From: Thereva unica
Lineage: Eukaryota; Arthropoda; Insecta; Diptera; Therevidae
DNA: 64,000 nt
Reading direction: 5' to 3'
Assembly (NCBI GenBank): GCA_949987705.1
Contig: OX465282.1
Location: 125,136,310 to 125,200,309, forward strand
Shown here: one piece after another, positions 1 through 10,987 of the stretch
Numbering within the stretch: the first letter of the stretch is position 1
Layout: each line of letters opens with the position of its first letter
Made by a program: the position numbers and the translations under genes
The notes under the pieces: generated by a model
Database searches by the model: none
Told to the model about the DNA's origin: nothing
What the model saw: only the letters and a program-made list of their open reading frames with translations

Positions 1-70
1 TTAAATAAAAAAAATGTATGCACTGCACTGTCCGCGGTAGGAAAATACATAGTATAATAAAAAATACAAC

Positions 71-485
71 AAGGTAAGCCGCCTGGTTACCATCCCAAAA
101 GCCCTGGGTTCGAATCCCGGCAGCACCACAGTCTTTCGCCTTTACCACTTCCTCACCTACATAAGTTTCCTTCTTTACATTCCTGATTCCTCCTGTCAGA
201 GCCTCTGCTAGCTCTTCCCCGCTCCACCAAGCGCATAACATCGGAGGCATAACACTCCAGCGAGTTGTTTCTCAATGCTCTGATGTAAGAGTCGCGATAG
301 TACTGGTTGGGAGTAGGTGGAATAAAAAATATCTCGGCTGCTTGTGGCAGGTCCTTCCCTCACTTCTCTCTCTTAACTATCTACCGAGTAGACTGCTGTT
401 CGACATTGCACTCTATACGAAAAAAATAGATTGTCGACAGTACAAAGGGGCTTCCCTAAGCCTCCTAATTTCTCCGTGAATTAAA
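71..485 (+). mobile_element. tRNA-derived SINE, copy 1
   Basis: A pol III B-box-like sequence (GGTTCGAATCC, 107-117) sits in a tRNA-like head. The pyrimidine-rich body that follows matches the copy at 29346 nearly throughout: the CTTTCGCCTTTACCACTT, CACTCCAGCGAG and GAGTAGGTGGA blocks occur in the same order. It ends with AGTACAAAGGGG...CTAAGCC near 470. A clean A-tail and a TSD are not visible, so the 3' boundary is approximate. Confidence 0.75.
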
Positions 486-732
486 ATTTCAACTTTTTCG
501 TTTGGGTTAGCCGTTACACTGCCTCTCCTTACTCAGTGTTTGTCACGAGTACAACTTCCTCCTGGTCCCGTTCTTACAGATCAAACTTTTTGGATGCGGT
601 AGATGACATCGTTTAACATCGTGATGACAATGTAGGGGCGCACAAATTTGAAAACCTATTTCGTCTCTTTCTTTTACTGCTTATATAATGGTTATAGTAA
701 ATTTAAGAAATTTCCTACATTTTAGCCATATT

Positions 733-1010
733 GGCCCCGCAATTTTGAATTTATAAGCTTTGATAATAAATTCGTTATTTGCACCCTCAAAAACCCCCGG
801 ATACCGATTTGCATTGTAATCGGAATACAGTTGGAAAAATTCGTCCGCCATATTGTAGTGGCCATTTTGAATTTATAAGTTCTGATCATAAGTTCGTTAT
901 TTACTACCTTATAAGCCCCCAGATACAAATTTTCATTGCAATCGGAATACAATTGCAAATTCCTATTTGGGTGGCCATTTTGAATTTTAATCATATTTCC
1001 CCCACGAACG
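733..1010. repeat. Two-and-a-bit-copy tandem repeat, about 113-127 bp
   Basis: The block beginning GGCC..ATTTTGAATTTATAAG starts at 733 and 860 and partially at 973. Each unit continues through TTCGTTATTT, CCCCCRGATAC, GCAATCGGAATACA. The copies are diverged and of slightly different length. No coding sense is seen. Confidence 0.7.
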
Positions 1011-2413
1011 CTATAGCGCACACACATTTGCATACATACAGAAACTTTCTCTTATTAATATAGAAGATTCAAATAGCATATTCAATAGTTCCACATCTAG
1101 TTTCCGTGTTGATAAGGCTACTTTAGCATGAAATTGCTATAAATGTCCCATCGTGTTTGGCTTTGGATTTATATTTCTCCTTAATTCATACTTTCTTCAC
1201 ACTTTCTAAAACTTAATTAACCAATCCAGAGACCTACCCTTATGGACTGTTTTCTCAAAACAAACCTCCGTTTCTATTTTGCAAGGAATTCAGGAAAGTA
1301 TAATTTGATTTTGATTTTCGAGTTCAACGTTTTCTTGAGTATTATTTAATTTGCAAATTTTTTTTCGATTTATCTGTAGTGTATTTTCACGTTTCTTTCC
1401 TATCTCTACTGGCATTTCTGGGTGGATTTTGCATCTAAAAGATATATGTAATCTAGAAATATTAGCATTCGGAGTGCGACGTATGTAAATATGCAAAATA
1501 CTGTCATAAATTAAAATAAAGTGCTAGAAAAAGTGTAAAAAAAGGAAAAAAAATCAACTTAAAAGAAATGGCGATAAATTTTAAAATCCAACACGAAAAA
1601 GTTAAACTTTGACAAACTAGAAAAAAATTAACTCACATATGAAACATAAAAACTAATTTTTTGTTTGCTCCTAAAATGTTTTTCCTACTGTGACAACGTG
1701 TGTGGTAAGGCAATCACAATTGTATTATAAATTTTAAACCAGCGGGAAACAAAACGCTTCAAAGATAGCACTGAATTTCTTTCTTAACATTGAATGTCTT
1801 AGCGGGGAAGCGATTCAATTAAGTTTGTTTGTAACGATTAGGAAGTGATTCGTGGTAATGCTAAAGGAAGCACAATTGGTTCGGTAATCTTTTGCCCGTT
1901 GCGAAATAGCTTTTTTTAGATTTGATTTCCTACTGCTAAAAAGCTTTTACATTTTTCATATGGAATTATTATGAATTAGCCTTTTATTCACTGAACAATA
2001 AATTTAATAAAGAGTAGTTCCAAAGTTTGAAAATAAAGAGTAATTCCAAAATATTAAAAATCACATCAGTAACACGACAATAATCAGAATGACACAAAGA
2101 GTTAACCTATTGCGAACATGTGCTTATGGAAGTATTCCTTTGGCAGTGGCATAAGAGCGATTCTTCGGTAGGAAGCACGTCTAATATTTCCCGATGGGAG
2201 CAATTGCTGTGCACTTATTATACATATGTAAAGTCCACAAATGAAGAACGGTTTGGGTGTAGCGCTTAGTTTTCTTGGGTAAAACTAAACATTCCACTAG
2301 GATTAACCTAGATTCTTTATTTAAAATCTGGTTTTATGAGTTCTTTTCATCCTTTTTTGATATATTATTTTTTTTTGTATCAGAAGTCTGATTTTGTAAT
2401 ATCCGGCCTCTTA
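1011..2413. other. A+T-rich stretch with no recognised gene
   Basis: Only short open frames with no protein-like character occur here, together with homopolymer runs. It could be intron or intergenic DNA of the Osiris-like gene whose last exon lies at 6860. I see no convincing upstream exon. Confidence 0.6.
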
Positions 2414-2869
2414 TACCATGTTTCCATCGCACTCGAAATCCGCAGGTTTTGATAAAACGATTTGGCGAAATCCAAATGTGTTTCCATCGCACCAGGCAGT
2501 TTTCGCTTGTCATAACAAACTTGCACATCAAATTTTAAAAACCTAATTATATCAACAAAACTGAGGAATTTGGAAAGAATAGGCTGTAAAATAAGGAAAA
2601 AATATAAACATTCATTTAAGCTCCATTTTAAACGTTAAAGATAGAAAATTGAAAAATGACAAATTCGTACTGTCAAAATTTTTTACAGCTGAGAAATTTC
2701 CCCAAAATTTCCCACTTGCTGAATAGGCTGAATAGTCATTACCAAGATTTCGATCGAGATTTCATCGAAATCTCCTCCGAAAGGCGATTTCATTTTATAT
2801 GCTAAAACATGAGATTTCAAACGAGATTTCGTCCAATCGGAAGATTTCGAGTGCGATGGAAACATGGTA
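2414..2869. mobile_element. Harbinger-like MITE, 456 bp, TSD TTA
   Basis: The left end TACCATGTTTCCATCGCACT (from 2414) is inverted at the right end, finishing at 2869; the arms match for about 27 bp. The element is flanked directly by TTA on both sides (2411-2413 and 2870-2872). A 3-bp TWA duplication is the PIF/Harbinger signature. There is no transposase inside. A second internal copy of TTTCCATCGCACC lies near 2480. Confidence 0.8.
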
Positions 2870-2872
2870 TTA

Positions 2873-3466
2873 TGCCGCTCGCGTCATCGTCGCTTGAAAA
2901 ACCATAAAGAACAGCCTATTTGGGAGGGGTGCAGTTTAACTAAAGGAAGGGCAATGCATTTTGCTCTTGAACTCCTGGATTTAGTAGGAGTTTGAAAACA
3001 CTCACCATGATAAATTTAAAGCCCACCTAGGCTATCAATTAGGGACTCGGTTGCCCCCCTCCCTTCCGCTAATATCCGTCTCACGCGCTCACGAAACCTG
3101 TGGGGGAGAGATTTCACGGCACAAGAAATGAAACAACAAAAGTTAATTAAGTCAAACCAACAAACTTTATTATAAAGAAAAAAGATAAGAAATAATTCTG
3201 GTTCTAAATTAAAATGACGCGACCGACAACCGCGCGGGTACCAGTTTTTACCGCTGATTCTATCAGTCTGTGTGGTGAAAACGTTTTTCTAGTATTGCCA
3301 CACTGCGGAAATGAAATGATTGAATGTACATTTATTGGTACTGCCACAAATTGTTCCATAGTTCTGTTTTTGTAAATTTTTTTCTAGGAAAAGAGCTGAG
3401 AAGCAATCCCTTTGTATTGTCAGTTATTTTATCTAGACGATTCTAGAGTGCATATGTCTGTTCTAT
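2873..3466. other. No feature recognised
   Basis: Unique-looking A+T-rich sequence with no open frame of note and no terminal repeats. A G+C-richer patch around 3060-3110 carries no recognisable motif. Confidence 0.5.
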
Positions 3467-3896
3467 CAGGGAGACTATACAAGGAGATATTACTCTTATG
3501 GGAAAAATAACCGGAAATGGATGGGTAGCAGAAACTAAACTTCTAGTTCATTGTTTGCCACAGATGTCGCCTAAAGCTGACATGCCCCACATGAAGTTAG
3601 CTGAATTTTACCCATTTCGACGATTTCTTCAAAAATGTCAGCCGAAAGGCAAAAAAATTCATTGGGAATTAGTAAAAATTCATTCGAAAATCCATAAAAT
3701 GGTTAAATACGAAAAATCAGAAGCTGATTTTTCAAGTTAGGCGTAAACATAAAATATCTTAATAGTTAACGAACTTGGCCATGAACCGGATGAATATAAT
3801 CGGCCATGTTTTTTGGGGTACATGTGACTGTGGCGCCCTCATTAATCAAACGAAAAGTGACAACACGGAGTTATATCTCCTTGTATAGTCTCCTTG
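3467..3896. mobile_element. hAT-like MITE, 430 bp, 8-bp TSD
   Basis: Ends are CAGGGAGACTATACAAGGAG (left) and, read inward on the other strand, CAAGGAGACTATACAAGGAG (right). About 29 bp of terminal repeat carry very few mismatches. The 8-bp direct repeat TGTTCTAT flanks it (3459-3466 and 3897-3904). An 8-bp TSD plus CA-starting ends is the hAT pattern. The 80-codon frame inside it (3498-3740) is taken as chance. Confidence 0.85.
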
Positions 3897-4193
3897 TGTT
3901 CTATCTAGAATGCAATGTCGAACAACAAGCTTTAGTGAGAAATATAGTAAAAACTAGTTGGGATGTGGGTTCGGTCGCTTTCGGTCCACACGATCAACTT
4001 CCCAGTATGATGGATGTTGAATATTATGATTGGATATTTTAATAATAAATGAACAATAGGCAATATAGAATATATGTATAATAACGAGAATTTGTCACAA
4101 TTGGTTATCAATATTTTCGCTAAAATGTCAAACTAAATGTGCGCACTTACAAGATTAGGATGACGAAAATGTATATAAAATTGATGTATTAAT

Positions 4194-4745
4194 GTTTTTC
4201 GGCACCTCAATGAAGTCGATATAGTTTTTAGTTCCTAGGCTTCGAACGGCACCTCAAGTAAGTCAATATCTTTCGTGGTTCGGGCGATATCGTGCAGGTA
4301 CAAAAATCACTTACGCCGCTTAAACAAAAAAACGGCTCGACCGAATTTTTTGAAAATCTTTTCAGATCATAATTTGGTTAATATTCTTCGAACGGCACGT
4401 CAACTAAGTCGATATCTTTTATAGTTCGCGCGATATCGTGCAGGTACAAAAATCACTTAAGTCATTTAAACCAAAAAATCGCTGGACCGAATATTATAAA
4501 AATCTTTTCAGATTATATTGTCGCTAATACGCTTCGAACAGCACCTCAAGTAAGTCAATATCTTTCGTGGTTCGGGCGATATCGTGCAGGTACAAAAATC
4601 ACTTACGTCGTTAAACAAAAAAACGGCTGGACCGAATTTCATGAAAATCTTTTCAGATCATATTTCGGTTAATACGCTTCGAACGACACCTCAACGAAGT
4701 CGATATCAGTTTTGGTTCGCGCGATATCGTGCAGGAAAAAATGAC
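4194..4745. repeat. Tandem array of about 146-bp units
   Basis: TTCGAACGGCACCTCAA-type starts recur at 4241, 4387, 4533 and 4678, a spacing of 146, 146 and 145 bp, preceded by a partial unit near 4208. Each unit contains GTTCGSGCGATATCGTGCAGG, a conserved CAAAAATCACTTA block and AATCTTTTCAGAT. The last unit runs into a (CA)n tract at about 4765-4790. It resembles either a small satellite or the internal minisatellite of a larger mobile element. Confidence 0.85.
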
Positions 4746-5033
4746 CACATCCGTACGCTCATACAATACACACATACACACACACATACTTCCTCCCAAT
4801 TTTTTGCTTAAAATGCTCCTGGGACCTTGAAAGATGAAAATACGTTGAAATTTTCGATTTCGATTTTCGGACCGATTACAATAACTTCCTATGGGAAGTT
4901 AAAAATAAGAATGAGTCGTATTACTACTACTTCACTCGTCACAGATGTAGAAAGATGAACCATGGCGCTGCTGTTCTTAGACAATATGGTAGTTAGGGTG
5001 GCTTTTAAAATGGTCCTGCGAAATTAGCATTTT

Positions 5034-5418
5034 AAGGAGACAAAATTCCAAAATGGCTGAAATTGACCCGATTAACTCGTTGAAAGTTATTCAAGGTTAA
5101 AGTTTTCGAAAATCACTTTTGGGCCAAAATTTTACTCAAAAACTGATATTTACGAGAAAAAAAAAATTATAGGCAATACGAAACGATATTGCCTACAAAA
5201 CGTCCGCTTGTCATTTTTTCGAAAACTTATCCCTTTCAAAGTTATTCAAGGTCAAAGTTTACAAAAATCACCTTTTTGCCAAAAAATCACTCAAAAACTC
5301 TTTTTTTTCGAAAATTGTATTTTGTAGGCAAAACATTTGTTTCATCTACTTATACCAAACATTATTGCCTACAAAATATAATTTTCGATTTTCAGCCATT
5401 TTGGAGTTTTGTCACCTT
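5034..5418. mobile_element. MITE with about 30-bp terminal inverted repeats and internal duplication
   Basis: AAGGAGACAAAATTCCAAAATGGCTGAAA at the left is inverted at the right end (TTTCAGCCATTTTGGAGTTTTGTCACCTT, with a few mismatches). Inside, a block of roughly 140 bp (GTTATTCAAGGTYAAAGTTT...ACTCAAAAACT) occurs twice, and GTAGGCAAT/ATTGCCTAC forms hairpins. The TSD is unclear, so the superfamily is not assigned. Confidence 0.65.
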
Positions 5419-5549
5419 TCGTACGTTTTTTTGCTAATTTCCCCGGACAATAAGCATAAATTCAATATTTTAGGAATGACATGTGGATCTATTTGGGCCT
5501 CCTGGTTTTTCTTGATTTTTTTGTTGCCCGATTGGCTATTGGGGGACAC

Positions 5550-5800
5550 TTTTTTTCTTTGATCCGTTCGTTGGCGGTCCGAGCGGGACATCCCTGCAAC
5601 GGATACGCTGCTGTCGGTGCCGCTGGGTCTCAAAATCCATTCACGATTCCTCTCAATTCTTGACGATCTTTTGCGACGTCTTGAGCCTCGATAACTGATA
5701 ATCGTTGATTCCTTAAGTCACCCTCGATATTTTTCCGCCAGGCTTTCTTCGGCGACTTTAGCTGAAATCTCCCGTCTGCCGGACGGTCTCGTTATAGAAG
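5550..5800 (+). repeat. Dispersed repeat D, copy 1 (long form)
   Basis: The block TTTGATCCGTTMGYYGGCGGTC, CGGGACATCC, GGATACGCTGCTGTCGGTGCCG is shared with copies at 18093, 40872 and 61725. This copy and the one at 61725 share the same extension (GGGT...CCATTCACGATT...GACGTCTYRAGYCTCGATAACTGATAATCGTTGATT). The other two share a different one. It is probably part of an unclassified LINE or other repeat; no domain is legible. Confidence 0.7.
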
Positions 5801-6859
5801 TTTACGTAGCAAGTAGCAGGGGGGGATTAAGTCCCTTACTATAGACGTTGCTGCCATCCAGTTTTCATATGATTGATAACTTGAGACGGTTTCCTCCTGT
5901 AATACTGATGAGGAGTTTTTAGGCGTTCATCCTTTAACTCCCGAAAGGCCTGAAATAGTTCCTCTTTCAGTAGCTTAAGAGGCTACTGTGTCACGTAGGA
6001 TCCAAAATAGTGGTACATACTCGTACGGAAAATGCTAACATCGTCTTCGATTCCACTACTTCCTTCATGGCATCTCTTTGTCTCTCACCTTGGGGCATTT
6101 CTTCTCTTGCTGGTTTCAGTCATCTTCAAATTAAATATAACTGGCTGGCATCACAGTGCTTGGAGTACCACGTCGGGCTACCACTTTGGGAATTGATATA
6201 TCGACGCCAGTTGAAACTCACTCAATGGATTATTGCATTTCCATGTATCATTATTAAATGTCAAATCATCAATATTGTTTGCTGTTTTCAGGTACAGTAC
6301 GGCAGCCACAGTTGATTTGCATGACATCGCTTCAGATTTTACAGTAGGAGTGGCGACAATAATAAAAAATAAAACTGATAATAAATTTGGCAAACTTTGA
6401 AAATTTTAAAAAGCTTCCGTCAAAAGACAAATGATGAAATTCGCAATAAAAGGTAGTAGCGTGGGAGGGTTCCGTATTTAATGGTGTTTAGCGTTCCTTG
6501 GACCGATGTGGGGTGGAGAAAGTATAAATAATATTGAGGGTCATTATTGTTTAGAGAACTCATGGCACATTAATAATAAAGAGAAAACACCATTAGGATT
6601 TCAATTTAAAATATTTTCAATTGGTAAAATCATATTTCTATACTAAAGCAAAATTCAAGAGTTTTTGTGGGTGTCTTTGGCTTTCAAATTTTTTGCAGCA
6701 TTAACTTTGTCGCACGTGACATTTCCCAAGTGACGTTGAAGATTTAATCCGCAAAATTTAACCCATGCAAATTTAATCACTTTCTAATTTTTTATTTTTA
6801 TTTTCGTTATGTAATTCCTTGAGAAATTTAATCTTGATTTATGTTTTATTTCTTTGCAG
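5801..6859. other. Probable intron of the Osiris-like gene
   Basis: This stretch precedes the splice acceptor at 6858-6859, so at least its 3' part should be intronic if the terminal exon is real. The acceptor is preceded by a pyrimidine-rich tract (TTTTATTTCTTTGCAG). A minus-strand open frame at 6178-6393 is listed separately. Confidence 0.5.
6178..6393 (-). CDS. Candidate secreted-protein first exon (weak)
   Basis: A 71-codon minus-strand frame begins with ATG at 6393. It has a signal-peptide-like start (MPNLLSVLFFIIVATPTVKS) followed by a polar stretch with two cysteines. A possible splice donor, GTGAGT, occurs near the end of the frame in phase 1. I recognise no family, and no partner exon downstream on the minus strand was found. 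It may well be chance: hydrophobic starts arise easily in A+T-rich DNA. It would lie inside the presumed intron of the plus-strand Osiris-like gene. Confidence 0.2.
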   Translation of the reverse strand: MPNLLSVLFFIIVATPTVKSEAMSCKSTVAAVLYLKTANNIDDLTFNNDTWKCNNPLSEFQLASIYQFPKW

Positions 6860-7464
6860 TTCCAAGAACATTCGGAAGACTACGAAAAATGCAAATGGTC
6901 TTAGTGCCGCTGGTTTTCAAGTTCGGAGTTGTATCGACATTAATCATGGTCCTCGTAGTGCTATCTATCAAGACAATCCTGCTCTTGAAGACGCTGGTCA
7001 TAATCAATCTTGGAGGAATCATTGGGAAACTATTAGCATATAAAACCGGTCATCACGAAGCCGTAGCTGTTGCTCCAGTACCTCATATCCCGTGGTCACC
7101 TTCGCCTTGGGCGATGGGTATGGGAATGGGAGGATATGGCCATGGCTGGGGAATGGGGATGACTCCTGGATGGGGATGGGCCCCAGGTCCTACTTGGGGA
7201 CGTAGCATAAAAACTGAGAAGGAAGAACCGGAATTGTCTCACGAAATGAAGGAAGTCCATGTGCACGTCATGCATCCTCCTAAGCAAGTAATGCCTACCA
7301 ATTGGACGCCAGTAGACAACCTTTCTCCTGAGGCAACAGTTTACAGCACAGATAGTAGTATGCATTATGTTCCTGAAGCAGATCCCACCCATCAGTCGCC
7401 GTACCACTTAATTTTTCCGCATCATTTTGCTCGGGATCGCCACAAATACTACACTAAGAAGTAA
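6860..7464 (+). CDS. Osiris-like protein, C-terminal exon
   Basis: This exon of about 201 codons ends at TAA 7462-7464. It follows a clear acceptor (TTTCTTTGCAG, AG at 6858-6859), so its first codon is split after base 1 (phase 1). The translation begins with a basic stretch (RTFGRLRKMQ). A long hydrophobic segment follows (KFGVVSTLIMVLVVLS, then KTILLLKTLVIINLGGIIGK) and ends in LLAYKTGHHE. A Lys-flanked hydrophobic core running into an L/QxLAY-like motif is what I know from the C-terminal half of Osiris (DUF1676) proteins, which are insect-specific secreted or membrane proteins linked to cuticle. The tail has a Met/Gly/Trp-rich patch (PWAMGMGMGGYGHGWGMGM), a charged HVHV segment and a Tyr/His-rich end (RDRHKYYTKK). 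The family call is by pattern only; no search was run. The signal peptide and two-cysteine exons must lie upstream and were not found. Confidence 0.7.
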
Positions 7465-7760
7465 ACTTTCGCTCAAAACATACCAAAATTAACACAATTA
7501 TGCTTTAAAATTGTAAATAATTTATTAAGTATTGATTATTATTTTGTTGTTATCTAATTTATTTTTATCTTAGTTTGTGCGAGTATTGTGTGGAGTATTG
7601 CACGTCTGTAAAGTATTTATAGGTGATAATCTAGATAAGAGAATTGTTTATAATATTTGTAAATATTTTATTTATTTTTTTTTACTAATTGTAATTATTT
7701 ATTAATACATATTAATTACAATATTTCTTAATTTGTTTGTTTTATTTTTGTTTATCCCAA
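7465..7760 (+). other. Probable 3' UTR of the Osiris-like gene
   Basis: A very A+T-rich tail follows the stop codon, with TTTATTTATTTTTTTTT and ATTAATACATATTAA near 7660-7715. No exact AATAAA lies within 300 bases; AATACA at about 7704 is a possible variant signal. The transcript end cannot be fixed. Confidence 0.4.
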
Positions 7761-7861
7761 AGTTTTGGCATTCAATGTCAATTCGATCTTTATTAAATCA
7801 ACTTAAACTCTTTGTTAAGATCTACCTTGCTTAGTTATCTAACAACGAACGACCTTACTTT

Positions 7862-8700
7862 ATGGTGAAAATTGAGTGCTCATGCAGTAGTACCAACACT
7901 AGGGAGGAACTGGACTACTCCTCTGACAATTCTGACAAGTTACGATATCTGCTGTCTTACGAGAAAATGCCCTGGTGGAGCCGGGACTTTGAGGTCTGGA
8001 AACTATTCAATAGGGCTAAATTTATAGTACCTGGATATAGTGTGTAACCATAATAACTGCTTATAATAAAGAGCTAAAAAGATCAAAACGCAGACCTTGG
8101 ACAACTGTGGAAGCATAAACAACCTCTCCACTTCAGTTCGCCTACAAAGGGCTCTAGCGAAGGATCACTTAAACGGCATTATGGGAGTTTCACCAATGAC
8201 CAGAATGATATACTCCAACTATTGATGAGCAGAAACAGTCTTGGTCTTGCAGTTTTGTTTTGTTTTGCTAAATGTACAAGACCAAGACTTAGGTTTATGC
8301 TCGAAAGAGCAAGACCAAAGCTATATTAGTTTTGTCTTGGTCCTGCGTTTGTTCATCACTAACTCCAACTCCTGCTGGACATGTACTTTCCTGTTTGGGT
8401 GGCCCTAAAGGAGGCTTGGGAAGCATAGAAACCAGACCATTCTCTTTAAGTAGGATAACAATATGAAGGAAGGTCAAGGTGGCGGGGAAGGAACCAAACT
8501 TTGTAGCAAAGAATTGACGTGCTATTTTACACCATCTATAAGCCTGTATGGGTAAGGAAGTTATGTACTAATGTATAGCCAGACACCTGATGTTAATCCA
8601 AGTCAGTATCATATGACATGGGGCTTGAGTTTTACTTAGTGCAAGAGAAGGTGAGCCTAATATTGGAGTAGATGGCATAAAACATTTAACAAATTCGTTA
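7862..8700 (+). pseudogene. Degraded RNase H-type LINE fragment, interrupted by a MITE
   Basis: Once the MITE at 8221-8362 and one TSD copy are removed, the frame around the site reads LQLLLDMYFP. This matches the LKLLLDTHFP segment upstream of the RT domain in the LINE at 9530. Flanking frames carry many stops. The fragment is old and non-functional. Its end near 8700 is uncertain, and the frame at 7862-8047 may be its 5' part. Confidence 0.45.
8221..8362. mobile_element. hAT-like MITE, 142 bp, family with GTCTTGGTCTTGC repeats
   Basis: Ends are ATTGATGAGCAGAAAC (left) and, read inward on the other strand, TTAGTGATGAACAAACGC (right). It is flanked by CTCCAACT on both sides (8213-8220 and 8363-8370). 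The interior is built of GTCTTGGTCTTGC-like words on both strands. The same family occurs at 28949-29152, also with an 8-bp TSD. Confidence 0.8.
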
Positions 8701-9514
8701 TAGGCTCTGTCGCCGAACCAATTTTCAAATTTATATTAGCTTTGCCGAGGTTAAATGATCTTTTTATTAGGGTTAACAGGTGAAAGAACGGGCGAAAACG
8801 TTATGGACTTAGGTATATCCATACACCTGATATTGAGAAACTTGTAATTCCATCATCAGGAGAGTTAAATCATCACTTAAAGAGGAGCCGCGAAGTAAGA
8901 TCTTTACTGCTGCTGTCGAAAGTAAACTAACATAGACTTCGGTAAATTCCATCAAAAAGAGTTTTACTTCATCCACAACCCTTTATTTTTTCAATAAAGA
9001 AAGGTGAAAGGAAAGGGATTGGCATCGATTTATCGATTTTAAATCCAGCACCATATATGCTGGTGTTTTATATTAACCCTAATAAGGCAATTAGACGGCT
9101 TAACCGGTGCAGTATGTTCCGCTTAGGCCAAGTCTTCTTAACCTAGCGGACGCTACACCTCCTTGTTTGCCTGGGCATGTAGTACTGCTGGTACACTATT
9201 TAGTGGAATTAACTTGTTTCAGGAGACAAACATGCCGACAAGGTTGTCTCCCACTAACTCCGTTGGTTGCATCTCTGGCTCAGCTGGTTCCTATTGAAGA
9301 TATCGACTATACGAAATCGAAGTCCTACTACAATTTTTTTTACTTCCATTCATGCAGACTTCTTTTCTTTTACGTGAACTACAGCATCCATTGAACCCGT
9401 ACTGTTTGGCGTTTATAAGTAGACTGCATTCTAGATACATATATCATAAGCTTTTCGTTGATTATCGTATTCATGGTTTGGGGAGAATAGAAGTAATTGA
9501 TATTGGGTGGTAGT
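8701..9514. other. No gene recognised
   Basis: Mixed sequence with short frames only. The 95-codon frame at 9107-9394 has no recognisable domain. The sequence from 9480 to 9527 is the insertion target of the LINE that follows and holds its left TSD (9515-9527). Confidence 0.5.
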
Positions 9515-9529
9515 TAGAGGGACTACTCA

Positions 9530-10467
9530 ATGTGCCAAGAAATGCTGCAACAAGCAGACGGTACATGGACCACAAGCAGTCAGGAGTCATTGAAACTCCT
9601 ACTCGATACTCATTTTCCTGGCTCAACATCTCTTGCTGCATCTGCAGAAATAGGTTTTGAGGGCCCAGCTAGTACACATAATTTAGGCACCATTGACAGA
9701 TTGATAAACAGGGATTTACTCCTGTGGTCCATAGAAGGTTTCATGCCTTATAAAACACCGGGACCAGACGGAATTTATCCCATTGAAATTCAGAAAGTCA
9801 GTGACCTAATTCTGAATTGGCTCGCAGCCATCTATAGGAGCTCCCTTAGCCTAAGCTACATTCCAACATCCTGGAGAGTAGCGAAGGTGGCTTTCATTCC
9901 GAAAGCGGGTAAAATCTCCTACCACAATCCAAAAGACTTGAGACCTATATGTCTCACATCCTTTCTCCTCAAGATACTAGAAAGACTTGTGGAGATCCAT
10001 GTTAAGCAAAGCATTGATAAAAACTGCTTTCTCCCTCGCAGCATGCCTAAACGAAAGGTAAATCAGTAGACACTGCTCTCCACTCTTTGGTAGCGGTCAT
10101 CGAAAGATCCCTTGAATTCAAGGAATTCACGTTGGCTGCTTTCTTAGATATTGAAGGTGCGTTCAACAATGTTGAACCTTCTGCGGTCACGAGGGCACTC
10201 CAGCGTCTGAATGTTGATGGGTGCTCCAGGTCCTTTATTGATCAGCTGCTAGGGTGCAGGGTCATAAAGTCTAGCCTGGGGCTTTCGGAAGAAGTCAGAC
10301 GGGTCAGAAGAGGCACACCACAAGGTGGGGTCTTATCGCCGCTCCTTTGGAATATGACAGTCAATGAAGTACTGATAACTCTAAAGGAGTCTGGGTGCAC
10401 CACGGTGGCCTATGCTGATGATATTGTGCTGGTGGTGACCGGCAAGTACACCAAGACTTTGCAATGA
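9530..10467 (+). pseudogene. LINE reverse transcriptase domain (frameshifted)
   Basis: The first frame (9530-10069) carries the RT N-terminal region: TPGPDGIYPIEIQ, then WRVAKVAFIPKAGK and LRPICLTSFLLKILERLV. A shift near 10040-10050 moves the reading to the frame that continues to 10467, with AAFLDIEGAFNNV, RRGTPQGGVLSPLLWN and the catalytic AYADDIVLV. All RT signature motifs are legible. The open frame then breaks at 10467, and the thumb region (10468-10960) is readable only in pieces. Non-functional as it stands. Confidence 0.93.
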
Positions 10468-10987
10468 AACACTGCATTTAAAGGAGGATGCGAAATTTCT
10501 AGGTCTCATACTCGATAGGAAACTAACGTGGAGGCCGAATCTTTTAGAAAGAGCAAATAAGGCCAAAACAGCTCTCTTCTAATGCCAGAGAACGATCGGA
10601 GTCAACTGGGGCCTTCAACCCCGCATCGTCCACTGGCTCTATACAGCCACGACTGCATTACAGAAGATTACGTATCGTAAGATACTGGAAAGGGTCCAAA
10701 GAACAGCTGAGCTGTGTATCAGTGGTGCAATGAGAAGCACCCCTACTGCTGCGCTGGATGTCTTATTGCATCTTACTCCTTTGGATATACATGCCGAGCA
10801 AATGGCAGGACAAAGGCTTCTCTTGGATGGACTCCATACTCATATGGCCATTCATCCATCCTTAGGAAGTTCGCCACCGCTGCGAACAACCTAGATTATA
10901 CTACACCTACGTGGACCTTGGAGAAAGGTTTCAATACCATCATTCCGGCCAGAGATGACTAGACAGATGGTGTTATCCCAACTGGGT

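Noticed and set aside
71..130. tRNA gene (GGTTCGAATCC B box)
   Set aside because: No cloverleaf can be formed, and the sequence recurs with a common body at 29346 and 61044, so it is a SINE head.
3498..3740. 80-codon plus-strand open frame
   Set aside because: It lies wholly inside the hAT-like MITE at 3467-3896 and has no domain or splice context.
4584..4811. 75-codon frame ending in THTHTHT
   Set aside because: It is the tandem 146-bp array running into a (CA)n microsatellite.
7096..7407. Minus-strand frame rich in Arg/His/Ser
   Set aside because: It is a shadow of the Gly/Trp/Met-rich plus-strand Osiris-like exon.
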